Assembly (NCBI RefSeq): GCF_910592395.1
Contig: NC_088310.1
Coordinates: 18,729,501 to 18,793,500 of the forward strand
Direction of reading: 5' to 3'
Length of the DNA: 64,000 bases
Source: Lineus longissimus
Lineage: Eukaryota; Nemertea; Pilidiophora; Heteronemertea; Lineidae
In this document: positions 12,454-24,480 of the stretch, one piece after another
How positions within the stretch are numbered: the stretch's first letter is position 1
Layout: the number at the start of each line of letters is the position of its first letter
Translations under genes and position numbers: made by a program
Notes under the pieces: model-generated
The model's database searches: none
Told to the model about the DNA's origin: nothing
What the model saw: only the letters and a program-made list of their open reading frames with translations

Positions 12454-12953
12454 TCAAGCTTATGACTTGATCGCTTCCTTATTAATGACTCATAATCAAG
12501 GCAGCATTAAACAATACGTGAGATGGCATCAGAAATTTCAGGAGGACACTCATACATTAGATAGGATGATGACAACCCTTAGGTCTTCCCGATGTCGTAA
12601 ATTTGTCAATTGAAGATTTATTGAAATGTGTTGTAGCCAATGAATTGAAATTGAAAACAATCCGTAAGCCATATAGCATTGAAATTAACCGTTGAACTAT
12701 AAAATTCTTGCTCGTCTCTTAAAGAGTCATACCACAACTTAACTTGAATCAAAGATAAATTCTTGCAACATTTTTAAGAATCTCCGTGAAGGATAGGATT
12801 ATTTTACACCATATAAAGGTAGAGAAGACTACCAAAGATCCCAATTGCCAGGTATTGACAGAGCTACGGTAAAGTTAAGGTTTTGGCAGTTCTCGAATGA
12901 CGCATTCTTTAACTGACGACGTGCAACTCTACAGGACGAGGCCTTCCGATCTT

Positions 12954-13020
12954 GATTACACCAGAGCCTTCCAAATAAATTTATTCTCAAATAAATTTAT
13001 TTGAAAGCCTCTGATTACAC
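12954..13020. mobile_element. 52-bp palindromic micro-element with GATTACAC target-site duplication
   Basis: Two 24-base arms (left begins CAGAGCCTTCCAAATAAATT; right ends AAAGCCTCTG) pair with two mismatches around the spacer CTCA at 12962-13013. Identical GATTACAC copies sit at 12954-12961 and 13013-13020. An 8-bp target duplication and ends of the form CAGAG are typical of hAT transposons. The base at 13013 can be counted either as the last base of the element or the first of the duplication. It has no internal sequence, so it is a minimal non-autonomous element. Confidence 0.75.
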
Positions 13021-14392
13021 AGATTCCAAAGAGACGAATATGCATGATGTTACCGGTGTGACAGCGGATATAGTCCCCCTGGAGTCATAGTCCGGTAGCA
13101 TTGTATTTGACCAATTAAGCAGCATGATCTACTACCACTAACCCTAACCAAAACATTTAGCAATGCGGGCTATTGTTACACGGACTATCAGCCCTAGGAC
13201 TACTATCCCTTGCACACCGGCAAAAACAAGTCATCAAGTTCTTATGATCGCATGTAAAATCATCATAATCATGTCATCAAAACTGCTGAGTCATTGTATT
13301 CTGTCAGTCCGTCGATTCCCAGTCACCTTATTGCAGCCTTTGTTCAAACAATGGTTCAATAAGTTACCTTTCCCGGCATGAAAGTGGTACCGACATTGCC
13401 TTGGGCAGGGGCGGGGCTTTTCTTACCGTCAAGGAATCAAGTTACCAAGGAGTACAGCCTTATGATTCAGATGCAAGGTGACCTCTTCTTAGACAATGAT
13501 TTAAACCAATCTAATCATCAAAATAGAACTATATTTCGTCCTATATGTTGGCTCAAAATGCTTGTCTTCCATTAAGATACCTGCAAAGTTGCTGGGAAAA
13601 AAACGCCTTGAAAGCAGTGACCGGGAAGAAGTGTCATGCTGAGAAGATGTCCTTCTCTTCGGCAGCGCATATTTCTTACAGAGAAGTCTGAAAGTGCATG
13701 ATCAGATTGTTCCTGCTTGTTTGGTCATTGGAAATTTTGCACTGAATGACCCGAAGTTGCCATGCAATTGATGACACACCGACAGACTTATCATTATCTA
13801 GAAGTTGTTATAATCAGGTGACATTCTATTTGAGATTCTACAGCAGTTAACTTTTGAAGTGGACTGTTGTTTAACTTCTCAGTGTCAACACTGCACTTTC
13901 CCTCGAAGTCCCAGGAAAACCCTGCAGCGAGACAACACCTTATCGGTGCACGCAAACTCTGCGTCATATTTCCGCACACAATTTGTCTCAGAAAGTACTT
14001 CCGTTTCCCCCTGTGATAATCTTAGATACGACCGCAAGAGGAAGCCCCGGCGAGGCAGGTGAGGTGTACCTATCCCGCGGGAGGGGAACCTTCCCTCGGG
14101 CCCAAGATCTGACTCATTCCAATCTCACTCTGACCATGACTGGCCTCCATACTTCGCAGTGAGAATAATGTTATTATTTATTCACATTGTTTTGTCTAAA
14201 TAAGCAGTAATTAATATCGTATAACCATGAGTCATTTTCATTCCGATGGCCATTTTGCAATTTTGCTTTGTACCAAAGATGTGAACGTTTTGATTGAGAG
14301 TTGCAATGTATACAATATGGCAAGCAAATGCACTGTTAAATTATCACAGTTAAGACGAAAAAAAACTGACACATACTAAAAAGTTATGAGAA

Positions 14393-14442
14393 CCTCGATA
14401 GCTCAACGGCAGAGCATTCCGGTGTAACATCCTTGGTTGTTC
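14393..14442 (+). pseudogene. tRNA-like 5' fragment (tRNA-Tyr-like)
   Basis: CCTCGATAGCTCAACGGCAG, then AGCATTCCGGTGTAACATCC resembles the acceptor, D-arm and anticodon arm of a tRNA with a GTA anticodon. The T-arm is not recognisable and the anticodon stem does not pair. It is probably an old tRNA-derived fragment, and the family assignment is tentative. Confidence 0.35.
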
Positions 14443-15645
14443 CCCATATCAGTGTCTCCATGCAATAGGCAGCAATGCAAGATCTTTCTTCTCATTATGC
14501 ATAAACCCCTTGCAGTTTTTTCGGACGCCGTGTTATATAACATATTAAATACGAATCTGCACGATGCCTTAATTTCGGCTGATTGGACATATCGACTGAC
14601 CTTGGTCGATTTAAGAGAACGCCTCACGGTCGACCGAAGGTTTCCCACGCGATTTCATTCCGTCGACTAGATCTGCGTTGATAAATACTACATTAGTTAG
14701 GGGACTAATAGAATTAAGAGGGTAACTGAGGATAGCAAGGATCAAGACATGACGGTTAGTCATAACTCGGGTAATTAGCCGTAATTTTCTATCTCATGTT
14801 AGATCAGGGTTCTCACATGTAGGCAAGATGCTGAATAGTTATTGGCAATCGGATGAGTTCGATAGTTCGGAAAGTTCAATGGCGCAAATAACGTTCTTCA
14901 GATTGTTTGTTAGGGTGAAGTCAGAATCATTTTGCCAATGTGGCACCGTGCTGAAAACCGCAGTGATAAAGGGTAGATGTCTCTGGTTGGAACAATTTAA
15001 AAACCATACATGTACTGCTACATGGACATCTGTATCGTTATTTGTAGGTGACAGTGAAAATATCATATACAATCTGTGTTGCGCGGAGGTAAAGCAGATA
15101 GAAAAGAAAAGTCACCAGAAAATTTGACAATTGGCTGCACAGTACGAAACTGTATAGAATTGGACGACATTTCCAGACCAACAGTCATCGGTTTCGTTTA
15201 TCTCCGACGCCGGAATATCTCCAAAACCTCTTGATATCTGTAAGAACCCGGCGAGGCGGATCCTAGCGTAGCATTCCTGGCGTAACACAGACCGTCGATC
15301 AAAGCCCCTTATCTCCAGAACAAACCCGAACAAGCCGTATGACCAGTTGTAAGAGATAGTTGGCGCATCTTGGCAGCCAACGTGCCGGCGTTGGCACGGA
15401 GCGCGTCCAAGGCAAGGTTATACGCCGGCGTTCCGCCTGTACCATTCATCAAAGCACATTCTCATCGATTCTCGTTCCACTTGATCGATTGGCGAATTGG
15501 CGATTAATTATCTACCCGCCTCCCGGGGTAAGATATCAAGAGGTACTCAAGAGTAACATACAGAAAGATATTGGTAGGTTACTTGGTCGTTTGGCTTTCC
15601 ACTGACAATAGTGAAATCTTTTTTTCGCATTAACTTCTTTACGTG

Positions 15646-15769
15646 TAAGATAAGGTGGTGCGATTATATCCCTGGTACAATTACAGTGCAGATATTAGTT
15701 GGTAAAATACATTTTACGCACACAGAGGCTATAATTGTATCAGGGTCTTAATTGTACCACTTTACCGTA
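15646..15769. mobile_element. miniature inverted-repeat element, family B, copy 1
   Basis: A left arm GATAAGGTGGTGCGATTATA with ...CCCTGGTACAATTACAG mirrors a right arm whose complement reads GGTAAAGTGGTACAATTA with ...GACCCTGATACAATTATAG. The arms are about 40 bp in a 124-bp element. TA occurs at both borders. A second copy lies at 48562-48682, which also shares the CACAGAGGCTATA-type internal segment. It is non-coding. Confidence 0.7.
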
Positions 15770-15840
15770 CAAGTACAGAAGATAATGTGTGCTGTTTTTT
15801 TTACATAAGCTTTCGTGGTTTATCATTTACCTATAACCCC

Positions 15841-15918
15841 ATGAGCAAGCTCCTTGTCCCACCTTCTGATAATTTCACATTAACTGAAGCAACAAGTACC
15901 CATGAGCTTACCAGGCAA
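15841..15918 (+). CDS. candidate short first exon
   Basis: ATG opens 26 codons (MSKLLVPPSDNFTLTEATST...) ending in phase 0 at CAA|GTAAGACA, a reasonable donor. The frame is also open 18 codons upstream and continues past the donor to 16065, so the donor is the only splice evidence. It lies between two miniature elements. No family is recognised. Confidence 0.15.
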
Positions 15919-16142
15919 GTAAGACATCATCCGTTGGAAAAAAGTGGCCAAGACAAAAAACTGCGGAAAATATATCATTTGCGGTCATCTACCTCTATTA
16001 GCTTTTCTTGGTCACCTTTTAGCACTGCAAGATCGATTCCACCTCAAAAAGCTCTTCAGTTGCAGTGAAATGCTGTACGCATTTGTTGATAAATGTACTG
16101 CTGAAACGCACCGATATGGTGAAATGGATTTGAGACATTCCA

Positions 16143-16207
16143 ATGGCAAAAACCAATAAAGTGCATGAGCAAGGTCTGAGAGGATTCTTTATTAATCATC
16201 ATCCCAG
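16143..16207 (+). CDS. candidate short first exon with consensus donor
   Basis: ATG opens 21 codons plus two bases (MAKTNKVHEQGLRGFFINHH) ending at the donor CCCAG|GTAAGT, a perfect metazoan consensus. An in-frame TGA lies four codons upstream, so the ATG would be the start. The overlapping frame 15944-16159 is also open and protein-like in places, so coding sense here is ambiguous. The family A element at 16368 would lie in the first intron. Confidence 0.22.
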
Positions 16208-16367
16208 GTAAGTCGAGGTATCCCTAACCAACTTTCCGCTACATCTGATCTTTCTTCTACCTGATTTACCCAATGATAAAACGCGATACGTTACTCATAA
16301 CTTGGAACTTCCCATTCGCGCCGACGAATCAATTTGAGAGGAGAGCCCTGGATGAAATTTGATGCCG

Positions 16368-16580
16368 GTGTAGTAGTAGAAAGTGTTCCCATGGAAAACG
16401 TGTCCGGCCCTATGGTATTTTGACGGAGCTGTATAGAGGCCATGACCTTCAATAACTCAGTGGTTAAAGCACATAATAGAATCCTTTGTTTCCCGGTCAT
16501 CCTATAGGATATACCGTAATGGGTCAGAATATAATAGGACTGGACACGTTTTCCAGGGGGACTTTTTCTACTTCTACACT
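16368..16580. mobile_element. miniature inverted-repeat element, family A, fullest copy
   Basis: About 213 bp with roughly 70-base imperfect terminal inverted repeats. The left side has GTGTAGTAGTAGAAA, CCCATGGAAAACGTGTCCGG and CCCTATGGTATT. The complement of the right side has GTGTAGAAGTAGAAA, CCCCTGGAAAACGTGTCC and AGTCCTATTATATT. The centre (16444-16500) has AATAACTCAGTGGTTAAAGC, resembling a tRNA D-arm, and is closed by ATGACC/GGTCAT. Partial copies are at 5131-5272 and 8824-8907. It has no open frame of its own. Confidence 0.75.
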
Positions 16581-16999
16581 GTCATCGAAGGAAATGAGAA
16601 GTCGAATCCTCGGCTTTATACACTATGATCATAGAATAAAGTTGTGAGGGAAATATTCAGTAAAAAATGCTTATCAAACGGTCAATCTGTATCTGAAAAT
16701 ATCCACAATGATCTCAGAGCAAAAAGAAACCTTACACATTGTCCACTAAAGGTGGAATGAACGACGGAAAAGCGAACGATCCAATGGGAAGTTTAATTTT
16801 AGTTAGCATGATATACCGTTTTTAAAAAGAGTTGATACACACTTGGGCATTACATTCGCAATTCTGTAGCGATGTCCTGAAACTACGATGAGGACAAGGC
16901 GTTCGTGCCTCGACATAAAAGTCTTGACAGCCAAATAGAAAAAAACCTCTCCATCATTTAGCAGTCATTCGCTGCGGTAACGGATGCACATTAAGTTTG

Positions 17000-18420
17000 C
17001 AAAGAAAATATGAAAATGTGCAGACGACTTTTGGAAAATGACGAGTTTCATCAACAAAGCACTCTCTGTCGACTTGAAAACTCGAGGTGGGCGCCATATG
17101 TCTCTCGTCCTCAGGAGCGTTGGGTTGTGTTTCAATCAAATGATGGAATACGATGAAAGAAGTCCCGGGACCAGGTATGGCAACACTACCCAGGTGTCGT
17201 CTGGTCGATCACGTGACCGACGTGACTCACTTTGACAGAAGTTGATGGTTTAATTCTTTTCAAACTATACAATTTCACAACTTGCCATTTTTTGTGTCTT
17301 GTACCCAGATGTTGAAGATGAACGATGTAGTTTACAACTGATTCATCCATGACACACTTTTATCTGCAGTCGCCATCGTTTACCGTTTTTTCTCAACGGA
17401 TCTCCGTCGTACCGTCATGGCCGTGGTCTGGTGGAGCAGCCGCAGTTATGATCATCAGCAAAAACGAGCTATTACCGAGGCTGATAAAAGAAATATCGAA
17501 CTACAAAATTGCCGTTGCTATCGAGATGAGGGTCTCGCCAAGTAAAAAACTTATACAACCATATATGAAATATTTGTTCAGATTGGCTGACCAGTTGTAA
17601 GAGAATTACTATTGCCGATGATGCTAAAGGTTAAGATCATTGCTGGTAATAGATGATCGGATGCTATAGTAAGTAGATTGTTCTCAGCCATGCCAGTCAT
17701 TATTCATACGATTTACATGACGTAGTGTATGTAGATGTTTGAATACCAGAAAGTTATCGGCTGCATCGATCGTGATCGGCAATGGTTCTAGTTCCAGTGT
17801 TGACCAACAGAGAACCAGTCGCTGCTAATGTCATGTCCTCTTGAGAAACCAGACTCCGGGGCCATACACGGTTTATCATTTAGCAGTTTTATCGATGTTT
17901 GCCTCGTTTTCCGGCAAATGTGAGTTTATAGTGCGCGATAGCATGCAGACCATTATTGGTGGTAACGTGCCACCCACGGATCATATATGAAGTTGAGGGG
18001 AAAGGAACAGGGCACCTTTGTCCACGAAGGGAAAGAGCAGGATAGATAACCACATGCTGACCTTGAGAATGAAGAGGTTATATTTTGCCCTACTCATCAC
18101 GTTCTCTCATACCTCTTTCTTTGCATTGGATCTTAGCCAAGGGTTGTTTTTTAAAGATGAAACCAATAGCCTACTGAGATAATAATCTTGAAAAGCATGT
18201 TCACACATTTTCAAGGCCCTGCGTGTCTCTATCGATTCGCTTATCATCTTTAACTAGATAAAGCAATATGTTGAGACATTTGCCAGACAAAATAGTCGGA
18301 CCTGGAATTCCTCAGAGTACCTAGTATCTTCTTGCACGTTTGTTGTTAATATTTGAACCTGTCGACCAGCAACACGCGCAGATGTCTAAGGTTTCCCGCA
18401 CATACATGCAATACCAATTG
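17000..18420. other. no gene seen
   Basis: Open frames at 17038-17235 and 17349-17600 lack motifs and splice context. No repeats shared with the rest of the window were found. Confidence 0.4.
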
Positions 18421-18437
18421 CTACTAATAGGTATGTC

Positions 18438-18565
18438 GTGACTCAGCAATTTGGATTGTTAACTATGTTCGCGCATGCGCAGGTTGGTGCTAACCTGGGA
18501 AGCTAGCAACAGATTGCTAAACCCGAACGACCATCTCGCGCTCATCTATAACTTCCATTGGTTAT
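18438..18565. promoter_or_regulatory. possible promoter or enhancer: AP-1, NRF1 and CCAAT motifs
   Basis: CGCGCATGCGCA at 18470-18481 is a full NRF1 consensus, a motif typical of metazoan housekeeping promoters. TGACTCA lies about 30 bp upstream. A small dyad CAGGTT...AACCTG overlaps and follows the NRF1 site. ATTGG (reverse CCAAT) lies downstream near 18557. No credible first exon was identified on either side, so this is motif evidence only. Confidence 0.35.
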
Positions 18566-20016
18566 GAGCTGAAGTTCGGCGTATTTCGAAGTCCTATCCG
18601 AATGGTTTCACCCAACCGACCTGTACATTTTACACAGAGATGTGTACCTTATGCACTGCTGAATCAAGTAAACTTGGCCTGAGCTTTTCGAAATAGATTT
18701 TTCATGATATTTGGTGAGTAAACTAAACTAACTATTCCTTCTAAATGGTCCTTGGAATACCACGCGGCGGAGAATGCTTCAAAGAGAGTCTCCGATGACG
18801 ATCGGCATTTAACAGTCGCATTCCACGTCAACATGACGCATATATGATGCAAAAGGTTTATGATAATTTGAAAAAGTATATACGGTGAAGTTGGCAATGC
18901 AATCGATTAATTGATAAGACCTTTTAAAAATGCGTACCATTTTTTTAGATGAATAAGTTTGAACTATTATCTTGGCTTTGCTGCATGAGGTGTCATAACT
19001 TTCCTGTATTTAATAGTACTTACCATTTCTTATTACTAGATATCAAACGGCGTTTCTTGATTGTAAATACATATAGTCATAAATGACGCTGTTGTCAGTA
19101 AAAATATGAAGCTTCCCGCCTGAGATTTTCTCTCATGTCTATCTTCTAATCCGACACATATAATAACAACGCGGGGTCAGTAGGCTACTGGTAACGTCGT
19201 TATGCGCAGAATGCGATCTGCTGAGTGACCTTTAATTATTCATCTCTGCTGGACCCCATTCATCTTACGATTCTAATGTGTATACAAATACATGAGAAAG
19301 ATAATTTCTTGGTCTCATTTCGTCAATATTGCTTGTGACAATTGAACAAATGCTTTATGACGCTCAACAAAGTTTCCTAACAAATCAAGTATTTCAAATA
19401 CTCCACATTGTCACAAATGCCTAATGATTCATATTCAATTCCGATACCAATACATCAGGTATAACATATTTCGCTTTGAATCATTCATTTCGCATCCCAA
19501 GGGCAAAGGAATGACCAATTAGAATGAGTCGAGATGACAACCCGTCCGGATTATCTGTCTCAGCGATGAACCGCTTGGTAAATGATAATACTATCATGGG
19601 TTGATGGGGTGATGGGTGATATTTGTCACTTGGTAGTGTGATGCATGGCGTCTTAGTAATCATTGATGATGGCGAGTTACTCAGCCATCTTACTCAATAA
19701 TGGTTAAATAGATTTCAAGATTTCACAACAAGATGGAATAATGATAGGAAGTGAGAAGTTCAACATGCCACGAAGCCTCGTCTTAAACGAAAAAAAGTGA
19801 CGGTCTCTTCAGGAAAATGACTCCGGGATGTTTCAACGGCTGGTCTTTGTTTTCAATAGAAGTGGCGCGGAAAACAATTTCTAGGTTGAGCTGCATACTT
19901 GACCTTCACTGCATTATATAGACTTCGATGGAAAACTGTTTTTGTAGCATGCCAAATAGTATTATCTTTAGTGAAAGCGATCTTTTCGGAAAATGAAAAT
20001 TTTGCCATTTTTACTG

Positions 20017-20199
20017 CACTGTCTTTTAGAAATAAAGGTTTTTGAGCTTTTACAAAAAAATCAAGGGTTTTTCGACAAATACAAATGTGCATCGTGAGAG
20101 GTTTTTCAGATGTTTTTCGTGAAAAACTTTTAGGGTGATATTTGTCAGTTGGCCAAAAAGGTTTTCACAAGCTCAAAATCCCTATTTTCTAACCCTGTG
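20017..20199. mobile_element. miniature inverted-repeat element, family C, copy 1
   Basis: The left end CACTGTCTTTTAGAAATAAA then GGTTTTTGAGCTTTT mirrors the right end, whose complement is CACAGGGTTAGAAAATAGGG then ATTTTGAGCTTGTG. The element is about 183 bp, AT-rich and full of GGTTTTT/AAAAACC blocks. The related copy at 25083-25313 is in the opposite orientation. No clear target duplication was seen. The CA-N-G ends are hAT-like, but the superfamily is uncertain. Confidence 0.6.
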
Positions 20200-20625
20200 T
20201 CTATAGAACGAGTCAGTGTGTTTCGTGCAACCAGCCGATATCGATAAACGTCAGTCGTTATCGGCAACAAGTGATCGGTCAATACCCGCGTATTATGAAG
20301 ACATTTTGTGGGGCTTACACTTGCTGTAATCTTGATAAAACCATACTAGCCGAAGCATTTCTCTCCCATCCAATTAATCAGTCATAACTTGGGATCAGTG
20401 TTGCTTTTAAAGAAGCAGATTCTTGTAAAAAAAGGATTCCATGAATCTTCTAACCTCGCATGTAGAAGACATATCATGGTAGACGCCAGGATCCCGTTAT
20501 CGTGACATCTCGCAAGTCCAAGGCCTTCGGCGTGGGTGGAGGATTACCATTGGTCGATTCCAGTCTGTCACGTGGATTAAGATACAGACGCCGATTCTCA
20601 TGTTAAATTGTATCATTTGATTCCA

Positions 20626-20835
20626 ATGATCGATAATGTCAATCGAAATATGAAGTCATCATCAAGAATATTAAACCTGGTTGAAAATTTATTGATGTTT
20701 GTTGCAAAAAATTGTGATTCTGCACATAAACATGTTTTGTTTCACTACTTACATAATTTAGTTCACGTACTAAAGTTTAAAATTGATTTCGTAGAGGATA
20801 CATGTATATTACGATTCCCTACATCTGAGATGTAA
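20626..20835 (+). CDS. possible small ORF, 69 aa, unknown
   Basis: ATG opens 69 codons to TAA. The peptide starts MIDNVNRNMKSSSRILNLVE and alternates hydrophobic and histidine-containing segments (LFHYLHNLVHVL). It is AT-rich in codons, like the surrounding sequence, has no recognised domain and no splice signals were noticed. It may well be chance. Confidence 0.13.
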   Translation: MIDNVNRNMKSSSRILNLVENLLMFVAKNCDSAHKHVLFHYLHNLVHVLKFKIDFVEDTCILRFPTSEM

Positions 20836-21031
20836 TAAAGGTCTATCAAAAAAGGCATGCTGAGAATTGTCACAAAAATTTTGGTACATTTTTTTTACCC
20901 CCACGTCTATTACTTGAATTATTAGAACGTCCGTGCCAAGATGACCTTGCATCTTCCTTGCTGCGATAAATAGCTTTTTCCAATTCCATTGCGTATAAAC
21001 AAAGAGTGTATAAGACAAGTCTTTATACATA

Positions 21032-21209
21032 CAGTAGAACCTCTCTATTAAGGACACCCTCAGGACTGACAAGTGGTGTCCTTAATAGAGAGGTGTCCTG
21101 ATTAGAGAGGTCCAATTGAAAGGAAACTACTAAATTGGGACCAAAACTAGTGTCCTTAATAGAGAGGTTGTCCTTAATAGAGAGGTGTCCACTAAGTGAG
21201 GTTCCACTG
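21032..21209. mobile_element. pogo/Tigger-like miniature element with TA target sites
   Basis: The left end CAGTAGAACCTCTCTATTAA and right end (complement CAGTGGAACCTCACTTAGTG) are flanked by TA at 21030-21031 and 21210-21211. CAGT(A/G)GAACCTC ends with a TA duplication match the pogo branch of Tc1/mariner transposons. The interior repeats the word TGTCCTTAATAGAGAGG four times in both orientations, so the element is built from copies of its own end. It has no transposase frame. A solitary right end is at 29486-29514. Confidence 0.8.
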
Positions 21210-22047
21210 TACTTTGCATCAGTCATACGAACTGGTGAGAAATCTAGTCAAGATGGTACCCATGACGAATGCTGTCATAGGAATCATTACAGATCATCTT
21301 ATTGTTGAAGTTATTGATTATGAGAGTCAGATTTCACGGCCACTTCACCCATTGAATCCAAAGCGAGGTTGCCCTGTCAAGCCTCGCGGGCTGTTCAGCG
21401 GCATCCTGCGTCGAGGACCAATTCGATAAGCTGACTCACACAATATGGTCATGAGATATTAAACGTCTCATCATTGATGCCCTTTTATGTGATCTCGAGT
21501 AAAGTTAGCTGTCAGAGTTGAGGGTGTGTAAAGCTCTTGTGGTCACGGCCGCCGTCGTGCTCCTGAACACTCCTCAACTTGGACATGTTAAATGGAAATT
21601 CTGCTTAAGCTGGCAGCATACAAATATCATTCACGAGATCTCGCAGGGAGGCGCGTGGTTTTACCAGACTGACGTGAGCATCTGACCTTGACTTTGACAA
21701 TAATTGGCTGAACGTTGTGCTGCAACTGACTCCAGAAACCTAAAACCGCTTCTTGGTTCGTGGCAACGGAGAAAGCAAACCACTAGAACGATATCAGTCA
21801 TTATTATGAAATATAAATGCTCAAATAATGAACGAAATATGGCAGGAAGCAGTCAAACAGTGACTAAGCATAATCCGTTCATGTCTTGTTGAAATATCAG
21901 TAAATGCCACCGCTGTCTCAGGCACGTTTACTGATCCTTATTTTATAAGAAACCATCATTACTTCCATTGATTTATGTGCCGTCTGCTGACGGTATCAAT
22001 CGTTTGTATTGGAAGAACGCCGCGCGCCAATTATCGGCTTTTATGTG

Positions 22048-22269
22048 CTACCTGTGGCCAAGGGTCTCCGGTGACAAAGGGGGGAGCACTTTGATCCCTT
22101 TCACCCGGCGATTGACTTTCTGCCATAAAGCTTTGGTCAGACTTTCATTTCGCACTGATACGTCTTCTTCAGAATCTGCGCAGTTGTTATTAAACAAAGC
22201 TGTAAACCTCGGTTCTACACGGGCATTTTCTCGCTGTGGTCGCCGCCAAGAGACATCTTCGCCTTGCAC
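22048..22269 (-). CDS. candidate exon in a GC-richer segment, unknown
   Basis: A 73-codon open frame on the minus strand, in sequence visibly richer in GC than its neighbours. The peptide has an acidic then basic stretch (NNCADSEEDVSVRNESLTK, then LWQKVNRRVKGIKVLPP) and ends HR before TAG. CACAG|GTAGCA would be a weak donor at the end. The plus strand is also open across it, which weakens the case. No family is recognised. Confidence 0.2.
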   Translation of the reverse strand: MQGEDVSWRRPQRENARVEPRFTALFNNNCADSEEDVSVRNESLTKALWQKVNRRVKGIKVLPPLSPETLGHR

Positions 22270-22799
22270 CAGCGGTTATTCTGATACAGTCACTTCCCAC
22301 CGACCGTGATGGCGGGTAACTAACATGTAAATTCCCAAATACCCGAGCGCATCTTTGTCACTACGGCGACCGCAGCCGGGGAACGCCCTCATTGGCATCA
22401 GGCATATCATCCCATAAAATTACTCTTCCGCTGAGCGCATAATTTTTTTTAAGTTGAATGATAAGCAAGATATCATGACGGAATTCGTAGAAAGACAATT
22501 GCTTTTTTAAACATTTGCAATAAGAATCGAACAATGCCGAGATGACATCATCGCACACATTTCAATAGATCACCACAAAGGTTTCCTTCCTTCCTGAACT
22601 TATCAAAGTTCCTTCACTTCCTGTAATCCTTTGTGATTCGCCTCCTCTATGCATCATGCCTGAATCAAAAGAAACGGACGGGTGTTGCATTTCGAGATTC
22701 CTATGGTGTAACCGTTCACGCATGGTCACAAGGTTACTTCGCAATTTCAACTGATCCGAGAAAAGGTGACATCATGTCAACTGATTATATCGAAGAAAA

Positions 22800-24440
22800 A
22801 CATTTCCACTAATTGTTGGGTCGTTTATGCCAAAGACACGTTTAAAAAAACTAACACGGATATTTTCCGAAAAGCAGAAGATTGTCAGTGGGAAACTTTA
22901 AATTCTTACTGAAAAGTAATGCTTCTTGCACGAAAACTTGATTTCGACATTAAAATTTAAAGAAAAGCATAATCTGTATAAAAATAGACAAGATTTTTTC
23001 TCAAAACATGTTTCGAACGCCCGTATTTTCAAATGAATCTGATCTCATAATTCACCAGAATCGTTTTTAAGTCATCCTTCGCCACAATTGCCCCACAAAT
23101 GATGCTAACGCCTCCAGTCAAACTCGCCCAATTGCTCCGGCCCACTTTGTGCTATTATTTTCAATTTGCCTTCAAATAATAAAATTATTTGCTATGACTC
23201 GTCAGGGTATCATATCATGTTCCTCCAAGTCATTCAGAGTACGTGACTCACATCTTGACAACGGCACACTTAGTCTCTGCACCACACGCATATCTCGCTC
23301 TCCTTCCTCTATAATTTCCTGATGTCTTTGCGAACGAAGGGACTGGAAAGAGACTCTGAAAGTTGATGCTTTACAACTGTTGCTTCGCAGTAAATTATGC
23401 TACTTTTCTGGTGTGAATTCGGTCTCTATTTCACGGCAGAAATGTTTCTTTTGAGGCAACTGTGAGTCAAAGGCATTGGGGAGTTGGAAATATTGACTCT
23501 CAAAAAAGGATGCATATTTTGTGGCCAGATAAATTACCAAGATTTAGCTTAGCGATGAGAAGAAGCACTCGGATTATGTCTGCTACGTACACTAACCTTA
23601 CCATGCTGGCTCGCTGTGAAAAAAACTAAGTCATCCTCATAAATTTGATTTACCACTGACAGCACTTTAACTAGGAATTGCACGATTTCTTTTCCAACCA
23701 AAGCCATTCACCCAATTCCCAGACCATAGAAATAGAAAATTCGTGCAAAAAGGTCAGCGAGGAGTTAGCAACATCGCATATTGGTATTGGTAGAGCTTTC
23801 CCAAAAAGACGCTCTGTGATTGGCCATTTCCAATGTATACAAAGGTGACGCAGAATTGAGAGCTTATGATTGGACAATACGATCAGACACTTTGCTTTCG
23901 GGAAATCATTGAGAAATATTTGGTGCTGATTTCGACCAACTTAGCCTGCAACCAACGTATCTGTTGCATCCCTCTGCATAATGAACTACCCAACTGCATA
24001 AATCTTACTCATATTCTCCCTAAACTGTAATTATAAACCACTCTGCTTTATCTTCTTGATGCAGGATTCCCAGTCGTGCGCCATGTCATGAAACCATCAT
24101 CAGAATGAATGAAAATTGAGTTGAACAAGCTGTTTTTTGTAATCAAGTTTTTGAATAATCCTTTATAGATGACGTAATGCAAATGAAAATTTTGAACATT
24201 GCCAACAGTTATATTTCAGTGTTCAATTTTAAAGGCTCATTTCAATCCTTAGATTAGGCCTAATTAAATATAAAAAAGCGGGCTGCGGTGTCGGTGTGTT
24301 GTAGGATTAATAATTCTTTGTAAAAATCGTGTACACCGAAAAAATGTTTTTTAAATGTTGACTATAGCTAGGCCTCGCTGAAGCACAGGCAGGTTGGCGT
24401 TTTCTTACAACTGATTGTCTCAATATGGCTGTCAATTTAC
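22800..24440. other. no gene seen
   Basis: AT-rich non-coding stretch with no repeats recognised and no open frame of note. Confidence 0.4.
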
Positions 24441-24480
24441 CCTTTTTAAAAATCACATCTTTTTCCCTTTCCTTTTGCAG

